43,959 nucleotides of DNA from Sedimentisphaerales bacterium (GTDB lineage Bacteria > Planctomycetota > Phycisphaerae > Sedimentisphaerales > UBA12454): positions 1-43,959 of the forward strand of contig JAFGGI010000022.1 in the NCBI GenBank assembly GCA_016930635.1, read 5' to 3'. Shown here one piece after another: positions 7,557 to 15,554 of the stretch; positions within the stretch are counted from its first letter, which is position 1; each line of letters begins with the position of its first letter. A program made the translations under genes and the position numbers. The notes below the pieces were generated by a model. It worked only from the letters and a program-made list of their open reading frames with translations. It did not search any database and was not told where the DNA came from.

Positions 7557-7613
7557 CGTATAAAGTCTCCGCATTGTGTCTTTCCGGTATAAGCTGTGTC
7601 AGGCCTGTTGGGC

Positions 7614-8018
7614 TTATTGGCCGGTGAAGGTGCCGCTGCCGTTCAGGAAGTCATCATCAGCTTTTGATATGTCCGGCAGTGCCTGCATAACAGCAGTATC
7701 CGGCAGCAAGAAAGACACATCAGGCTTGCCATCGACCTGTACAGCAAAAGTCAATGGTCCTATCTGAAACTGGTCACCAGCTTTTAACTCTGCTTCACTG
7801 TCGAGCTTTTGGCCGTTAAGAAATGTGCCGTTGCTCGATTTGAGATCGCGAAGTTTGAGCGCATTTTCTTCCTGGCTTAATTGACAATGCTTGCGCGAGA
7901 CGACCTGCAAAGGGATACACAGGTCGCAACTCGTCCCTCGACCAAGAGTTGTAGCTTTACTCCGTACTGGAAAGACTTTTTTGCCGTCCTTCTTCAGCAA
8001 AACTAACGAAATATCCAT
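7614..8018 (-). CDS. FHA-domain protein
   Basis: This cytoplasmic 134-residue protein is almost wholly one forkhead-associated domain (residues 5-95), a phosphothreonine-peptide reader. Key signatures are GRGTSCDL, SRKHCQLS and SSNGTFLNG, which hold the Arg, Ser and Asn of the phosphopeptide site. A short acidic, Gly-rich tail follows. No kinase or secretion gene is adjacent, so its partner is unknown. The stop codon lies 57 bp from the nearest 20-bp direct repeat. Confidence 0.88.
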   Translation of the reverse strand: MDISLVLLKKDGKKVFPVRSKATTLGRGTSCDLCIPLQVVSRKHCQLSQEENALKLRDLKSSNGTFLNGQKLDSEAELKAGDQFQIGPLTFAVQVDGKPDVSFLLPDTAVMQALPDISKADDDFLNGSGTFTGQ

Positions 8019-8068
8019 TTCGCTTCCTTTCAGGCTGCAGTAATGAAGCGATTCTGTAATATACTTCT

Positions 8069-8097
8069 TTTATATCATATTAGGAAAGCTTTGGCAA
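8069..8097 (-). promoter_or_regulatory. Predicted promoter of the FHA gene
   Basis: On the minus strand TTGCCA (8097-8092) and TATAAA (8074-8069) are 17 bp apart, about 50 bp before the FHA start codon. Confidence 0.5.
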
Positions 8098-8204
8098 GTT
8101 TTTATATGAATTTGGGCAAAAATTTGCGTTTTTTAGGCGTTTTTTCCTTCAAATTTATTATTATTGTGCCTGAATTTTAGCGGAATATTTGTTTTTGGAG
8201 AAAA

Positions 8205-8852
8205 ATGAGCTATAAAGCAGCAATTTTTGACCTTGACGGCACATTAGTCGATTCGCTGGCGGATTTGGCAGATGCGATAAATTATGCCTTAAAACAATTA
8301 GGTCAGCCGGTAAGGTCTGCGGAATTTATCCAGAAAGTAATCGGCGACGGGATAAGAACCACGATAAGCAGAACGCTTGAACCGGCCAGTCAGGCTCTTG
8401 CTGATAGTGCTGTTGATATTATGCGGCAGAGGTATGCACAAATATGCTTTGATAACACCATGCCGTATGAGGGCATAGCAGAAGTTGTGACTGAGCTTTA
8501 TGAAAAAGGGATAAAGCTTGCCATTTTAACGAACAAACAGGAACAGTTGGGCAGGAATATAGTGAACCATTTTTTTGGTGATTATTTTACAGTTGTAGCT
8601 GGAACAACATCTTCGGGGCCGGCAAAACCCAATCCTCAAAATACACTCAAGGTACTTAACGAATTGAAAGTTATGCCTGAGCAAACCGTTTTCATCGGTG
8701 ATTGCAATGTCGATATTAAAGCGGCAAAGGCGTGTAATATATTTGCCGTTGGGGTTGGTTGGGGGTGGAAAAGCAGCCAGGAACTGACCGAAGCAGGGGC
8801 CGATGATATTGTGGATAAGCCGAGTCAGTTGTTGGACTTTTTTAAAGATTGA
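8205..8852 (+). CDS. HAD-family phosphatase, phosphoglycolate-phosphatase-like
   Basis: This 215-residue HAD subfamily IA hydrolase has motif I DLDGTLVDS (residues 9-17, nucleophile Asp9), motif II ILTNK, a Lys-containing AKPNPQ segment and motif IV IGDCNVDI. The helical cap lies between motifs I and II. Closest recognisable role is phosphoglycolate phosphatase (Gph), which removes 2-phosphoglycolate from DNA repair or oxygenase side reactions, but the family is broad and substrate cannot be fixed from sequence. The gene stands alone, with a GGAG site just before ATG 8205. Confidence 0.82.
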   Translation: MSYKAAIFDLDGTLVDSLADLADAINYALKQLGQPVRSAEFIQKVIGDGIRTTISRTLEPASQALADSAVDIMRQRYAQICFDNTMPYEGIAEVVTELYEKGIKLAILTNKQEQLGRNIVNHFFGDYFTVVAGTTSSGPAKPNPQNTLKVLNELKVMPEQTVFIGDCNVDIKAAKACNIFAVGVGWGWKSSQELTEAGADDIVDKPSQLLDFFKD

Positions 8853-8898
8853 AAAATAAAGGATTAAGTGAATTTTCTGTTAGTCTAGGTAAAATTTC

Positions 8899-8926
8899 TT
8901 TACAAATCGTACTTCAGCGTTATAGT
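8899..8926 (+). promoter_or_regulatory. Predicted promoter of the beta-helix protein gene
   Basis: TTTACA (8899-8904) and TATAGT (8921-8926) are 16 bp apart. The predicted start is about 63 nt before ATG 8996, which is also preceded by a GGGAGG ribosome site. Confidence 0.5.
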
Positions 8927-8995
8927 GTAACTGCAATGGGGGAAGGTTAAATAAGGAAACAATCAGTTATTATTACTTTTCGGGAGGGCACGGAA

Positions 8996-10351
8996 ATGAA
9001 GACGAAAGCATTTCTCTTAGTAAGCTTAATTTTAGCAATCTCTATACAAGCCCAGGGTGTTATATATGTCCCCGCTAATTATGCCAACCTGCAGGATGCG
9101 GTTGACGCGGCAACAGGTACCGAAACGATCATTGTCAGTGACGGTACTTACACGGGAACCAAAAATCGTGATATTACGATAGATAAAGAAGGCATCAATT
9201 TGACCATTCAATCAGCGAACGGCAAAGAGGTATGTATTATCGATGCCCAGGGACTTGAGAGGGTATTTGGTTTGCTTAATGTTAACGGAGCCGACAGCGT
9301 AACTATTCGCGGGTTTACTATTAAGAACGGCAACGATACAGGTCTATACGGCGGCGGTGGTATCTATAATCACAACTCGATACTGACAGTTGAGGACTGT
9401 AATATAGTCAACTGTACTTCAAACAAAGGCGGTGCTATCTATAACGGCGGTATGGCAGGCGGACTTACGATGGATAATTGTCTTCTCGCCGACAATTATA
9501 CCCTTGTCGGCTCCAGCGGAGGGGCTGTTTATGTCGGCGCCAATTATTTTACAGCTACAAATTGTGTGTTCAGAAACAATTCGGTACAAAGCCCCGGAAT
9601 GCACGGCGGATGCATGTATGCCTATCAGGGAGATGTTACTCTTATAAACTGTGTTATTGAAGGCAGCAGCGCCGACGGCAGCGGAGGAGTCTTTTATAAT
9701 GCTAATGGCGATTTTGACCTGATAAACTGTACATTTGTCGGTAATACCTGCACGGCTAACGGAGGTGTTGGCTTCATTAGCGGAACCTCAGCATTTCCTG
9801 CCACAGTTGACGTCAGGAATTGCATATTCAGGGATAATAATGCTGACGGTACCGATGATGTCTTTCGCGTTATTGGAAGCTATGCCGGCGATGCGATACT
9901 GACATATTCATATTGCGATGTTGACACAGCAGAGATTAGTAATTACGGAGGAACTATAAATAACCTCGGCGGCAATGTAAATGTTGATTCCCTGTTTTAT
10001 GATACAGGTTATTGGAACAGCGGAAACTGGATAGCAGGTGATTATCATTTAAAGAGTATGGTAGGCAGATGGGACCCGGATACATCAAACTGGGCCCTCG
10101 ATGCTGAGCACAGCCCCTGTATTGATATTGGAGATCCAGCCGATTCTTTTGCCAGTGAACCTGTGCCGAACGGCGGAAGGATTAATATGGGTGCTTACGG
10201 AAATACAGCCCAGGCAAGCAAAAGCCCATATTGCCAGGGAGTGCTTTTGGCGGATATTAATCATGACTGCCATGTGAACTTCCTGGATTTTGCCCAAATG
10301 GCGTTGGAATGGCTGGAATGCGATATGATACCGCAAAGTATGTGCTGGTAA
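8996..10351 (+). CDS. Secreted right-handed beta-helix protein with dockerin-like C-terminus
   Basis: This 451-residue protein has a clear signal peptide (residues 1-19, ending near IQAQG). Residues 22-330 form a parallel beta-helix of the polymorphic outer membrane/pectate-lyase-like type: repeated G-G-A-I-Y-N-G turns and short DCNIVNC, NCTFVGN and NCIFRDNN strands. A SPCIDIGDPAD segment near residue 375 is common at the end of such helices. The last 35 residues carry one EF-hand-like dockerin repeat (ADINHDCHVNFLDFAQMA), like the tail of the cytochrome at 1101-3389. It may bind or degrade polysaccharide at the cell surface, but no catalytic residues can be assigned. Confidence 0.8.
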   Translation: MKTKAFLLVSLILAISIQAQGVIYVPANYANLQDAVDAATGTETIIVSDGTYTGTKNRDITIDKEGINLTIQSANGKEVCIIDAQGLERVFGLLNVNGADSVTIRGFTIKNGNDTGLYGGGGIYNHNSILTVEDCNIVNCTSNKGGAIYNGGMAGGLTMDNCLLADNYTLVGSSGGAVYVGANYFTATNCVFRNNSVQSPGMHGGCMYAYQGDVTLINCVIEGSSADGSGGVFYNANGDFDLINCTFVGNTCTANGGVGFISGTSAFPATVDVRNCIFRDNNADGTDDVFRVIGSYAGDAILTYSYCDVDTAEISNYGGTINNLGGNVNVDSLFYDTGYWNSGNWIAGDYHLKSMVGRWDPDTSNWALDAEHSPCIDIGDPADSFASEPVPNGGRINMGAYGNTAQASKSPYCQGVLLADINHDCHVNFLDFAQMALEWLECDMIPQSMCW

Positions 10352-10388
10352 TAGCAGACTAAAACTGGTCAGTTTGACGGTAAATTAT

Positions 10389-10416
10389 TTGACAAATTTT
10401 GACGATAAGTTATATT
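10389..10416 (+). promoter_or_regulatory. Predicted promoter of the thrS-infC operon
   Basis: TTGACA (10389-10394) and TATATT (10411-10416) are 16 bp apart. The start near 10423 gives a leader of about 76 nt, too short for a T-box, and no T-box sequence is visible. Confidence 0.6.
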
Positions 10417-10498
10417 GTGGCTAATGAAACAGGGATGTCAGCTGCAAGAAAAGGGAATGTAAGGCTGGTAAATTAAAGAGGTATTTAGTCGGAAATAT

Positions 10499-12415
10499 AT
10501 GGTGCAAGTAAAACTGCCTGACGGCAAGAAACTGGAAGTTGAACAAGGCCTAACGGCTGGGCAGATAGTTGAAAAAATTGGCGCAGGGCTTGCCCGTGCT
10601 GCAGTGGCAGTAAAAATAGACGGGCAAAAGGCCGATTTGAGCACACCGGTAAATGGGGATATATCTTTCGAGGTCATAACAGACAGCACTAACGAAGGTC
10701 TGGATATAATGCGCCATAGCTGTGCTCATATTATGGCTGAAGCTATCTGTACTCTCTGGCCGCAGGCTCAGCTTGTTTACGGTCCTACGGTTGAAGATGG
10801 GTTTTTTTATGATATTGACCTGGATGAGCCTATTCGGCCTGAAGACTTTGCAAGAATAGAAGAAAAGATGGATGAGATCGTTGCAAAAGGTCTCCCCTTT
10901 ATCAGGAGGGAACTCAGCAGGGCAGAAGCTGTAAAACATGTCGCAGGCAATAAGTATAAGATCGACAATATAGAGCGGGCTGATGGCGATACTATAAGTT
11001 TTTATTCACATGGCGAGGGTTTCGAAGACCTGTGTCGCGGGCCGCATTTGCCTAATACATCGAGAGTCGGCGGATACAAGGTTATGTCGGTGGCAGGGGC
11101 TTATTGGCACGGGGACCCGACACAGAAAATGCTCCAGAGAGTTTACGGCACATGCTGGAAGAACAAAAAGGAGCTCGATGAATATCTCAGGATGCTCGAA
11201 GAAGCAAAAAAACGAGACCACCGCCTGCTTGGAAAACAGCTTGATCTGTTCAGTTTCCATGAGGAAGGGCCCGGCTTTGCATTCTTCCATCCTAAAGGTA
11301 TGGTAATATGGAATGAAATTACCGACTTCTGGCGGTCTGTACATCGTAAGTATGATTATGAAGAGATAAAAACCCCTATCGTTCTGAATGAGAAATTGTG
11401 GAAGCTCAGCGGACACTGGGATAACTATAAAGAGAATATGTATTTTACTACGGTTGATGAGATCGGATACGCGATAAAGCCAATGAACTGTCCGGGCGGT
11501 TGTCTGGTGTACAAAAACAGGCAGCATTCGTACAGGGAATTTCCGATGCGGGTGGCAGAGCTCGGCCTGGTTCACAGGCACGAAGCAAGCGGTGTGATGC
11601 ACGGGCTTGTAAGAGTCAGGCAATTTACCCAGGACGATGCCCATATATTCTGTCTTGAAGAACAGATCGAAGATGAGATCGTAGGTGTTATTAATCTTGT
11701 ATTCGAGATATATTCTGCATTTGGTTTCAAGGATATTCATATCGAACTTTCGACCAAACCGATAAAGCATATCGGTTCGGACGAGATTTGGGAAGTATCT
11801 ACGAATGCTTTGAAAAAGGCACTGGAAAGAAAAGGAATTGAGTATCAGGTAAACGAAGGTGATGGTGCTTTTTACGGGCCTAAAATAGATTTTCATATTT
11901 CGGATTCTTTAAAGAGAAGCTGGCAGCTCGGTACGATTCAGCTTGATTTTTCAATGCCAGAAAGGTTCGGCCTGGTTTATACGAGCAAGGACAATACCGA
12001 AAAAACTCCTGTTATGATACACCGGGCTATCCTGGGTTCGTTTGAGCGGTTCATCGGAATATTGATAGAGCATTACGGCGGCCAAATGCCGTTGTGGCTG
12101 GCACCTGAGCAGATGAGAATATTGACTATCAGTGAAAAGACAAATGAGTACGCTGACGAATTGCAGGCAAAGCTGAAATCCGAAGGCCTGCGATGCGGGA
12201 TAGATGTTAGTGATGAGAAGATCGGAGCAAAAATACTCCGCGGGCATAATGAAAAAATACCTTATATGCTTGTTGTAGGGCCCAAGGAGGCTCAAAGCAA
12301 CAGTGTAAATATAAGGATCAGAAGCAGCAAGGATACAAAGACGCTGGATGTCGAATCGTTTATTACAGAGGCAAAAGAAAAAATTGCCGACAAAACGGAA
12401 GATCTGAGTTTGTAA
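10499..12415 (+). CDS. thrS: Threonyl-tRNA synthetase ThrS
   Basis: This enzyme charges tRNA-Thr with threonine and edits mischarged serine. Its 638 residues follow the usual order: TGS domain (1-60), editing/SAD domain (about 65-225, with HSCAH and the Cys/His pair in DLCRGPHLP), class II catalytic core (about 240-535) and anticodon-binding domain (540-638). Zinc ligands are visible in MNCPGG, DDAHIF and MIHRA, and motif 2 in VHRHEASG. Length is normal. It heads the conserved thrS-infC-rpmI-rplT-pheS gene run. Confidence 0.98.
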   Translation: MVQVKLPDGKKLEVEQGLTAGQIVEKIGAGLARAAVAVKIDGQKADLSTPVNGDISFEVITDSTNEGLDIMRHSCAHIMAEAICTLWPQAQLVYGPTVEDGFFYDIDLDEPIRPEDFARIEEKMDEIVAKGLPFIRRELSRAEAVKHVAGNKYKIDNIERADGDTISFYSHGEGFEDLCRGPHLPNTSRVGGYKVMSVAGAYWHGDPTQKMLQRVYGTCWKNKKELDEYLRMLEEAKKRDHRLLGKQLDLFSFHEEGPGFAFFHPKGMVIWNEITDFWRSVHRKYDYEEIKTPIVLNEKLWKLSGHWDNYKENMYFTTVDEIGYAIKPMNCPGGCLVYKNRQHSYREFPMRVAELGLVHRHEASGVMHGLVRVRQFTQDDAHIFCLEEQIEDEIVGVINLVFEIYSAFGFKDIHIELSTKPIKHIGSDEIWEVSTNALKKALERKGIEYQVNEGDGAFYGPKIDFHISDSLKRSWQLGTIQLDFSMPERFGLVYTSKDNTEKTPVMIHRAILGSFERFIGILIEHYGGQMPLWLAPEQMRILTISEKTNEYADELQAKLKSEGLRCGIDVSDEKIGAKILRGHNEKIPYMLVVGPKEAQSNSVNIRIRSSKDTKTLDVESFITEAKEKIADKTEDLSL

Positions 12416-12453
12416 ACAGGGATTGTAATATTTATTGTTAATTATGAAAGGGT

Positions 12454-12969
12454 TTGGCCATCGCAAGGTTAAAACTTAAGACCAATGAGCAGATCAGGGT
12501 AAGTCCTGTTCGTCTCATTGATGCCGAGAACAATCAGGTTGGTATAGTAAACATTGAAGAAGCAATGGAAATGGCAAGACAAGCGGAGCTTGATTTGGTT
12601 GAGATTGCACCCGAGGGTCAGCCGCCTGTCTGCAGGATTATGGATTTTGGCAAGTATCTATACGAACTGAAAAGAAAAGAAAAACAGAATATTAAAAAGC
12701 AGCATGCTGTCGCTCTTAAAGAGATTCGTCTTCGCCCCAAGATAGATCCGCATGACTGTGAGACAAAAGTGAACCATGCCAGGAAGTTTTTTGAAAAAGG
12801 CCACAAAGTCCAGTTTACCATGATGTTCAGAGGACGTGAAATGCTGCATGTCGAACTGGGCCAGGAGGTTATGGACAATATAGTTATTCAGCTCGAAGAT
12901 ATTGCCAAGGTTGATAAGCCGTCAGTAATGCAGGGCAAGAGAATGACAATGTTTATGGCGCCTAAATAG
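12454..12969 (+). CDS. infC: Translation initiation factor IF-3
   Basis: IF-3 binds the 30S subunit, keeps it apart from 50S and proofreads start codons. The 171 residues cover the N-domain (VRLIDAENNQVGIV), the linker helix and the C-domain (AVALKEIRLRPKIDPHD, ending MTMFMAPK). No in-frame ATG exists near the start. TTG 12454 gives the longest frame, but the AAAGGG site (12447-12452) is one base from it. It is seven bases from an in-frame ATC at 12460, so ATC may be the true start. Rare start codons in infC allow IF-3 to repress its own synthesis, as known for AUU in E. coli. It lies 38 bp after thrS. Confidence 0.95.
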   Translation: MAIARLKLKTNEQIRVSPVRLIDAENNQVGIVNIEEAMEMARQAELDLVEIAPEGQPPVCRIMDFGKYLYELKRKEKQNIKKQHAVALKEIRLRPKIDPHDCETKVNHARKFFEKGHKVQFTMMFRGREMLHVELGQEVMDNIVIQLEDIAKVDKPSVMQGKRMTMFMAPK

Positions 12970-13007
12970 GCGTCATTTATAAATTTTCACACATTAGCAA
13001 ATAAGTA

Positions 13008-13036
13008 TTGACCGGCCGGGGGCGGTTTGTTAGAAT
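13008..13036 (+). promoter_or_regulatory. Predicted internal promoter for rpmI-rplT-pheS
   Basis: TTGACC (13008-13013) and TAGAAT (13031-13036) are separated by a GC-rich 17-bp spacer, in the 112-bp gap after infC. A start near 13043 would give rpmI a 39-nt leader, so ribosomal protein genes could be transcribed apart from thrS-infC. Confidence 0.65.
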
Positions 13037-13081
13037 CCGGCTCTTGTTTTTTAGAAAAATAGTAATTCAAGGTCGTAAAAT

Positions 13082-13282
13082 ATGCCTAAACAAAAGACTC
13101 ATAAGGGTTTAACGAAGCGCGTAAAAGTAACTGCGCGAGGTAAGATCAAGGCTCGCAAAAGCTATTCTGGGCATTTGATGAGCAGTAAAACCTCTAAAAG
13201 ACGACGCAGGCTTAGCAAGGCCTTTGTTGTCCGCGGGGCGGTTGTGGACAGGATTAAGGAACTGCTCGGTTCAAGTAAATAG
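13082..13282 (+). CDS. rpmI: 50S ribosomal protein L35
   Basis: This 66-residue, strongly basic protein has the L35 signature MPKQKTHKGLTKRVKVT and a SSKTSKRRRRLS segment. It belongs to the large ribosomal subunit. Length is normal, and it sits between infC and rplT as in most bacteria. Confidence 0.97.
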   Translation: MPKQKTHKGLTKRVKVTARGKIKARKSYSGHLMSSKTSKRRRRLSKAFVVRGAVVDRIKELLGSSK

Positions 13283-13354
13283 AGATGATATTCTGCTTCT
13301 CGGCTTACCATCGGCTGCCGCCAGCAGAAAAATTAATTTGAAAGGAAAGCTGAT

Positions 13355-13717
13355 ATGCCACGTGTACGAAAAGGTTCAGCACGAACACAATCCAAGAAAA
13401 GAATCCTCAAGAGGGTAAAAGGTCACGCTAATGCTCCGGGCCGAGCGTATAGACTTGCCAAAGAAGCATCTGTAAAGGCGCAGGTCAATGCGAAGATCGG
13501 CAGAAAGCAGCGCAAACGTCAGTTTAGAAGCCTGTGGATTGTACGTCTGAATGCTGCCTGTAAAGAAAGACAGATCCGATACAGCGAGTTTATCAACGGC
13601 TGTAAAAAGGCTAATATAGAGCTTAACAGAAAAATGCTCAGTGAAATTGCAATTGCAGATGCATCGGCCTTTGATGTCATTGTCGAAAAGGTCAAGGCTG
13701 CATTACAGAATGGTTAA
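13355..13717 (+). CDS. rplT: 50S ribosomal protein L20
   Basis: This 120-residue basic protein has the L20 hallmarks MPRVRKG, AKEASVKA, RKQRKRQFRSLWIVRLNAA and YSEFINGCKKANIELNRKML. It binds 23S rRNA early in 50S assembly. In several bacteria L20 represses the infC-rpmI-rplT mRNA. An AAAGGAAAG site precedes ATG 13355. Confidence 0.98.
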   Translation: MPRVRKGSARTQSKKRILKRVKGHANAPGRAYRLAKEASVKAQVNAKIGRKQRKRQFRSLWIVRLNAACKERQIRYSEFINGCKKANIELNRKMLSEIAIADASAFDVIVEKVKAALQNG

Positions 13718-13731
13718 AAGATTTGGGTAAA

Positions 13732-13752
13732 CCCCCAACATAAAGTTGGGGG
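13732..13752 (+). promoter_or_regulatory. Hairpin over the pheS ribosome-binding region
   Basis: CCCCCAAC (13732-13739) and GTTGGGGG (13745-13752) form a perfect 8-bp stem with loop ATAAA. No T-run follows, so it is not a typical terminator. The GGGGG of the 3' arm is the only purine-rich stretch before GTG 13763, ten bases away, so the stem may hide the ribosome site of pheS. Confidence 0.6.
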
Positions 13753-13762
13753 CTAATCGATT

Positions 13763-14752
13763 GTGCTTGATGAATTTAAAAAAATCAGGGAAGAAGCACT
13801 TGCATCTCTGAAAAAGGTGGCAAATTCCGACCATCTCGAACAGTTTCGTATTCAGTATTTATCACGAAAAGGGTCTGTAACGCAAATGTTGAGCAAAATA
13901 GGTTCTTTTCCTGCTGAACAGAAGAAAGAGGCAGGTGCTCTCGCTAATAAAATAAAAAAAGAAGTAACAACTGCTTTTGAGGAATTAAAGTCTTCTCTTG
14001 GACAGGACTCTAAAGCGAAAGGCCCTATGATCGATGTTACACTGCCGGGAGTTGATTTCGCTATCGGGAAAATTCACATAATTACGCAAACTAAGGATGA
14101 GCTGCTTGAAATCTTCGGACGGATGGGTTTTTCAATTGCCTATGGCCCTGAAGTAGAAGATGAATGGCACAATTTCATAGCACTTAATATTCCGCCTGAG
14201 CATCCTGCCCGAGATGCTGCGGATAATTTTTATATCGATAACGATAAACTTCTGAGAAGTCAGACTTCAACTATACAGATCCGGATAATGGGCAAACAAA
14301 AACCCCCTATAAGAGTTGTTGCACCGGGTCGGGTTTACAGGCCTGATACGGTTGATGCAACGCATATGTTTATGTTCCATCAGCTCGAAGCGCTTGTTGT
14401 TGACGAAGGTGTCTCAATGGTCGATATGAAAAGCACAATAGCTCAGTTCATCGGTGCGTTTTTCGGCAAGGATGTCAAATGGCGGCTTCGGCCGAGTTTC
14501 TTCCCGTTTACAGAACCGAGCGCTGAAGTTGATTTGCTGTTCATCAATAAAAAAGGTGAGGAAGAATGGATAGAGGTTGGCGGCTGCGGCATGGTTGACC
14601 CGAATGTATTTGATGCGGTCGGGATTGACAGTGAAAAATACACCGGCTGGGCCTTTGGTTTCGGAATAGAGCGGCTGGCGATGCGAAAATACGGCATAAC
14701 AGATATAAGACTGCTTTTCGAAAACGACATTTCTTTTCTTAAGCAGTTTTAG
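13763..14752 (+). CDS. pheS: Phenylalanyl-tRNA synthetase alpha subunit
   Basis: The alpha subunit carries the catalytic site of the (alpha-beta)2 enzyme that charges tRNA-Phe. The 329 residues have an N-terminal coiled coil (1-85) and a class II core: motif 2 within RVVAPGRVYRPDTVDATH, FHQLEALVVDEG, SFFPFTEPSAEVD and the final motif 3 GWAFGFGIERLAM. Length is normal. It starts at GTG behind a hairpin. pheT, usually next, is not here: the following gene is on the opposite strand and overlaps pheS by 14 bp. The beta subunit must be encoded elsewhere. Confidence 0.97.
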   Translation: MLDEFKKIREEALASLKKVANSDHLEQFRIQYLSRKGSVTQMLSKIGSFPAEQKKEAGALANKIKKEVTTAFEELKSSLGQDSKAKGPMIDVTLPGVDFAIGKIHIITQTKDELLEIFGRMGFSIAYGPEVEDEWHNFIALNIPPEHPARDAADNFYIDNDKLLRSQTSTIQIRIMGKQKPPIRVVAPGRVYRPDTVDATHMFMFHQLEALVVDEGVSMVDMKSTIAQFIGAFFGKDVKWRLRPSFFPFTEPSAEVDLLFINKKGEEEWIEVGGCGMVDPNVFDAVGIDSEKYTGWAFGFGIERLAMRKYGITDIRLLFENDISFLKQF

Positions 14753-15539
14753 TCTGTATTCCTCTTTCGGCAAGTCTCCTATTAGTCCAGGCAGTAACCT
14801 CGTCAACAAGCTTTTTTCTATCTATTTCTATATTCTGCTGGGCCAGATAAGAATCCAGAAAGATATTTTTATCCTCATCAGTTAAACCCTCAGCGAACAT
14901 ATATACCTGTACAAGATTCTTCAGACGCAGTCGCCAGGGCAGGGTTTTGAATTTTTTCGTCCGTTCATTATCGAGAAAGAAGAATATAAATTTGTTATCA
15001 TCTTTCTTTACAAGAACATTTCCGAGTCTCAAATCGCCATGGAAGATATTTTCAGCATGCATCTTGCCGACAGTTTGGCCGAACTGTGCGATAAGTTTAT
15101 CTCTATCGGCCGTCTGGCTGCTGAGCATTTGGTGTAATGGTGTAGAATCGCTGATATAAGCAGTTATAAGAAAGTTTTTAACAGTAACGCCTGCGATATT
15201 TTTTATGCCGACAGCAATTACATCTGGAGTATCCAGGCCGTGCTGTTTTAACATTTGTGCCGCATTAAGTGCTCTTTGTGCCCGGCAGGGACGCAGAAAA
15301 TTCTTGGCAATATCAATCGCCGAACGATTGAGATACTGTTTCAGGATAAGGGAATAAACTCTGCTTTTAAGATAGATGTCAAACTTGAAGACTTTTGCAA
15401 ACCTGGAAGAACCTAAAGGCTCAAATGAACTTCGCTGGCCGTCGGTAAAGGAAGGGATGATTTGGCCGAAAGCTTTGGCTGGAAACTCATCTAAAAGCTG
15501 TAAAACCCGGCCGGAGAATTTTATTTTTTGGTAATTCAT
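14739..15539 (-). CDS. Kdo/LPS-kinase-like protein (WaaP/KdkA family)
   Basis: This is a 266-residue protein kinase-like fold protein. It has a Gly-poor nucleotide loop (GSSRFAKVFKF), the catalytic-loop motif HGDLRLGNVLV (Asp as catalytic base, Asn as metal ligand) and the LDNERTKK segment that replaces DFG in lipopolysaccharide kinases. The family phosphorylates Kdo or heptose in the inner core on the cytoplasmic face. It follows lpxD and lpxI on the same strand, 15 bp after lpxI, which supports a lipid A/core role. Exact acceptor sugar is not determinable. Its 3' end overlaps pheS convergently. Confidence 0.8.
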   Translation of the reverse strand: MNYQKIKFSGRVLQLLDEFPAKAFGQIIPSFTDGQRSSFEPLGSSRFAKVFKFDIYLKSRVYSLILKQYLNRSAIDIAKNFLRPCRAQRALNAAQMLKQHGLDTPDVIAVGIKNIAGVTVKNFLITAYISDSTPLHQMLSSQTADRDKLIAQFGQTVGKMHAENIFHGDLRLGNVLVKKDDNKFIFFFLDNERTKKFKTLPWRLRLKNLVQVYMFAEGLTDEDKNIFLDSYLAQQNIEIDRKKLVDEVTAWTNRRLAERGIQTKTA

Positions 15540-15554
15540 ATCGTTACAGCTTTT

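Noticed and set aside
10417-10498. T-box riboswitch before thrS
   Set aside because: The leader is only about 76 nt and shows neither the T-box sequence nor a terminator.
11006-11896. 296-codon minus-strand frame inside thrS
   Set aside because: It is the antisense shadow of the synthetase core, with unlikely composition and no ribosome site.
12444-12479. 11-codon mini-frame (ATG 12444) overlapping the infC start
   Set aside because: It has no ribosome site of its own and no amino acid pattern that suggests attenuation; probably chance.
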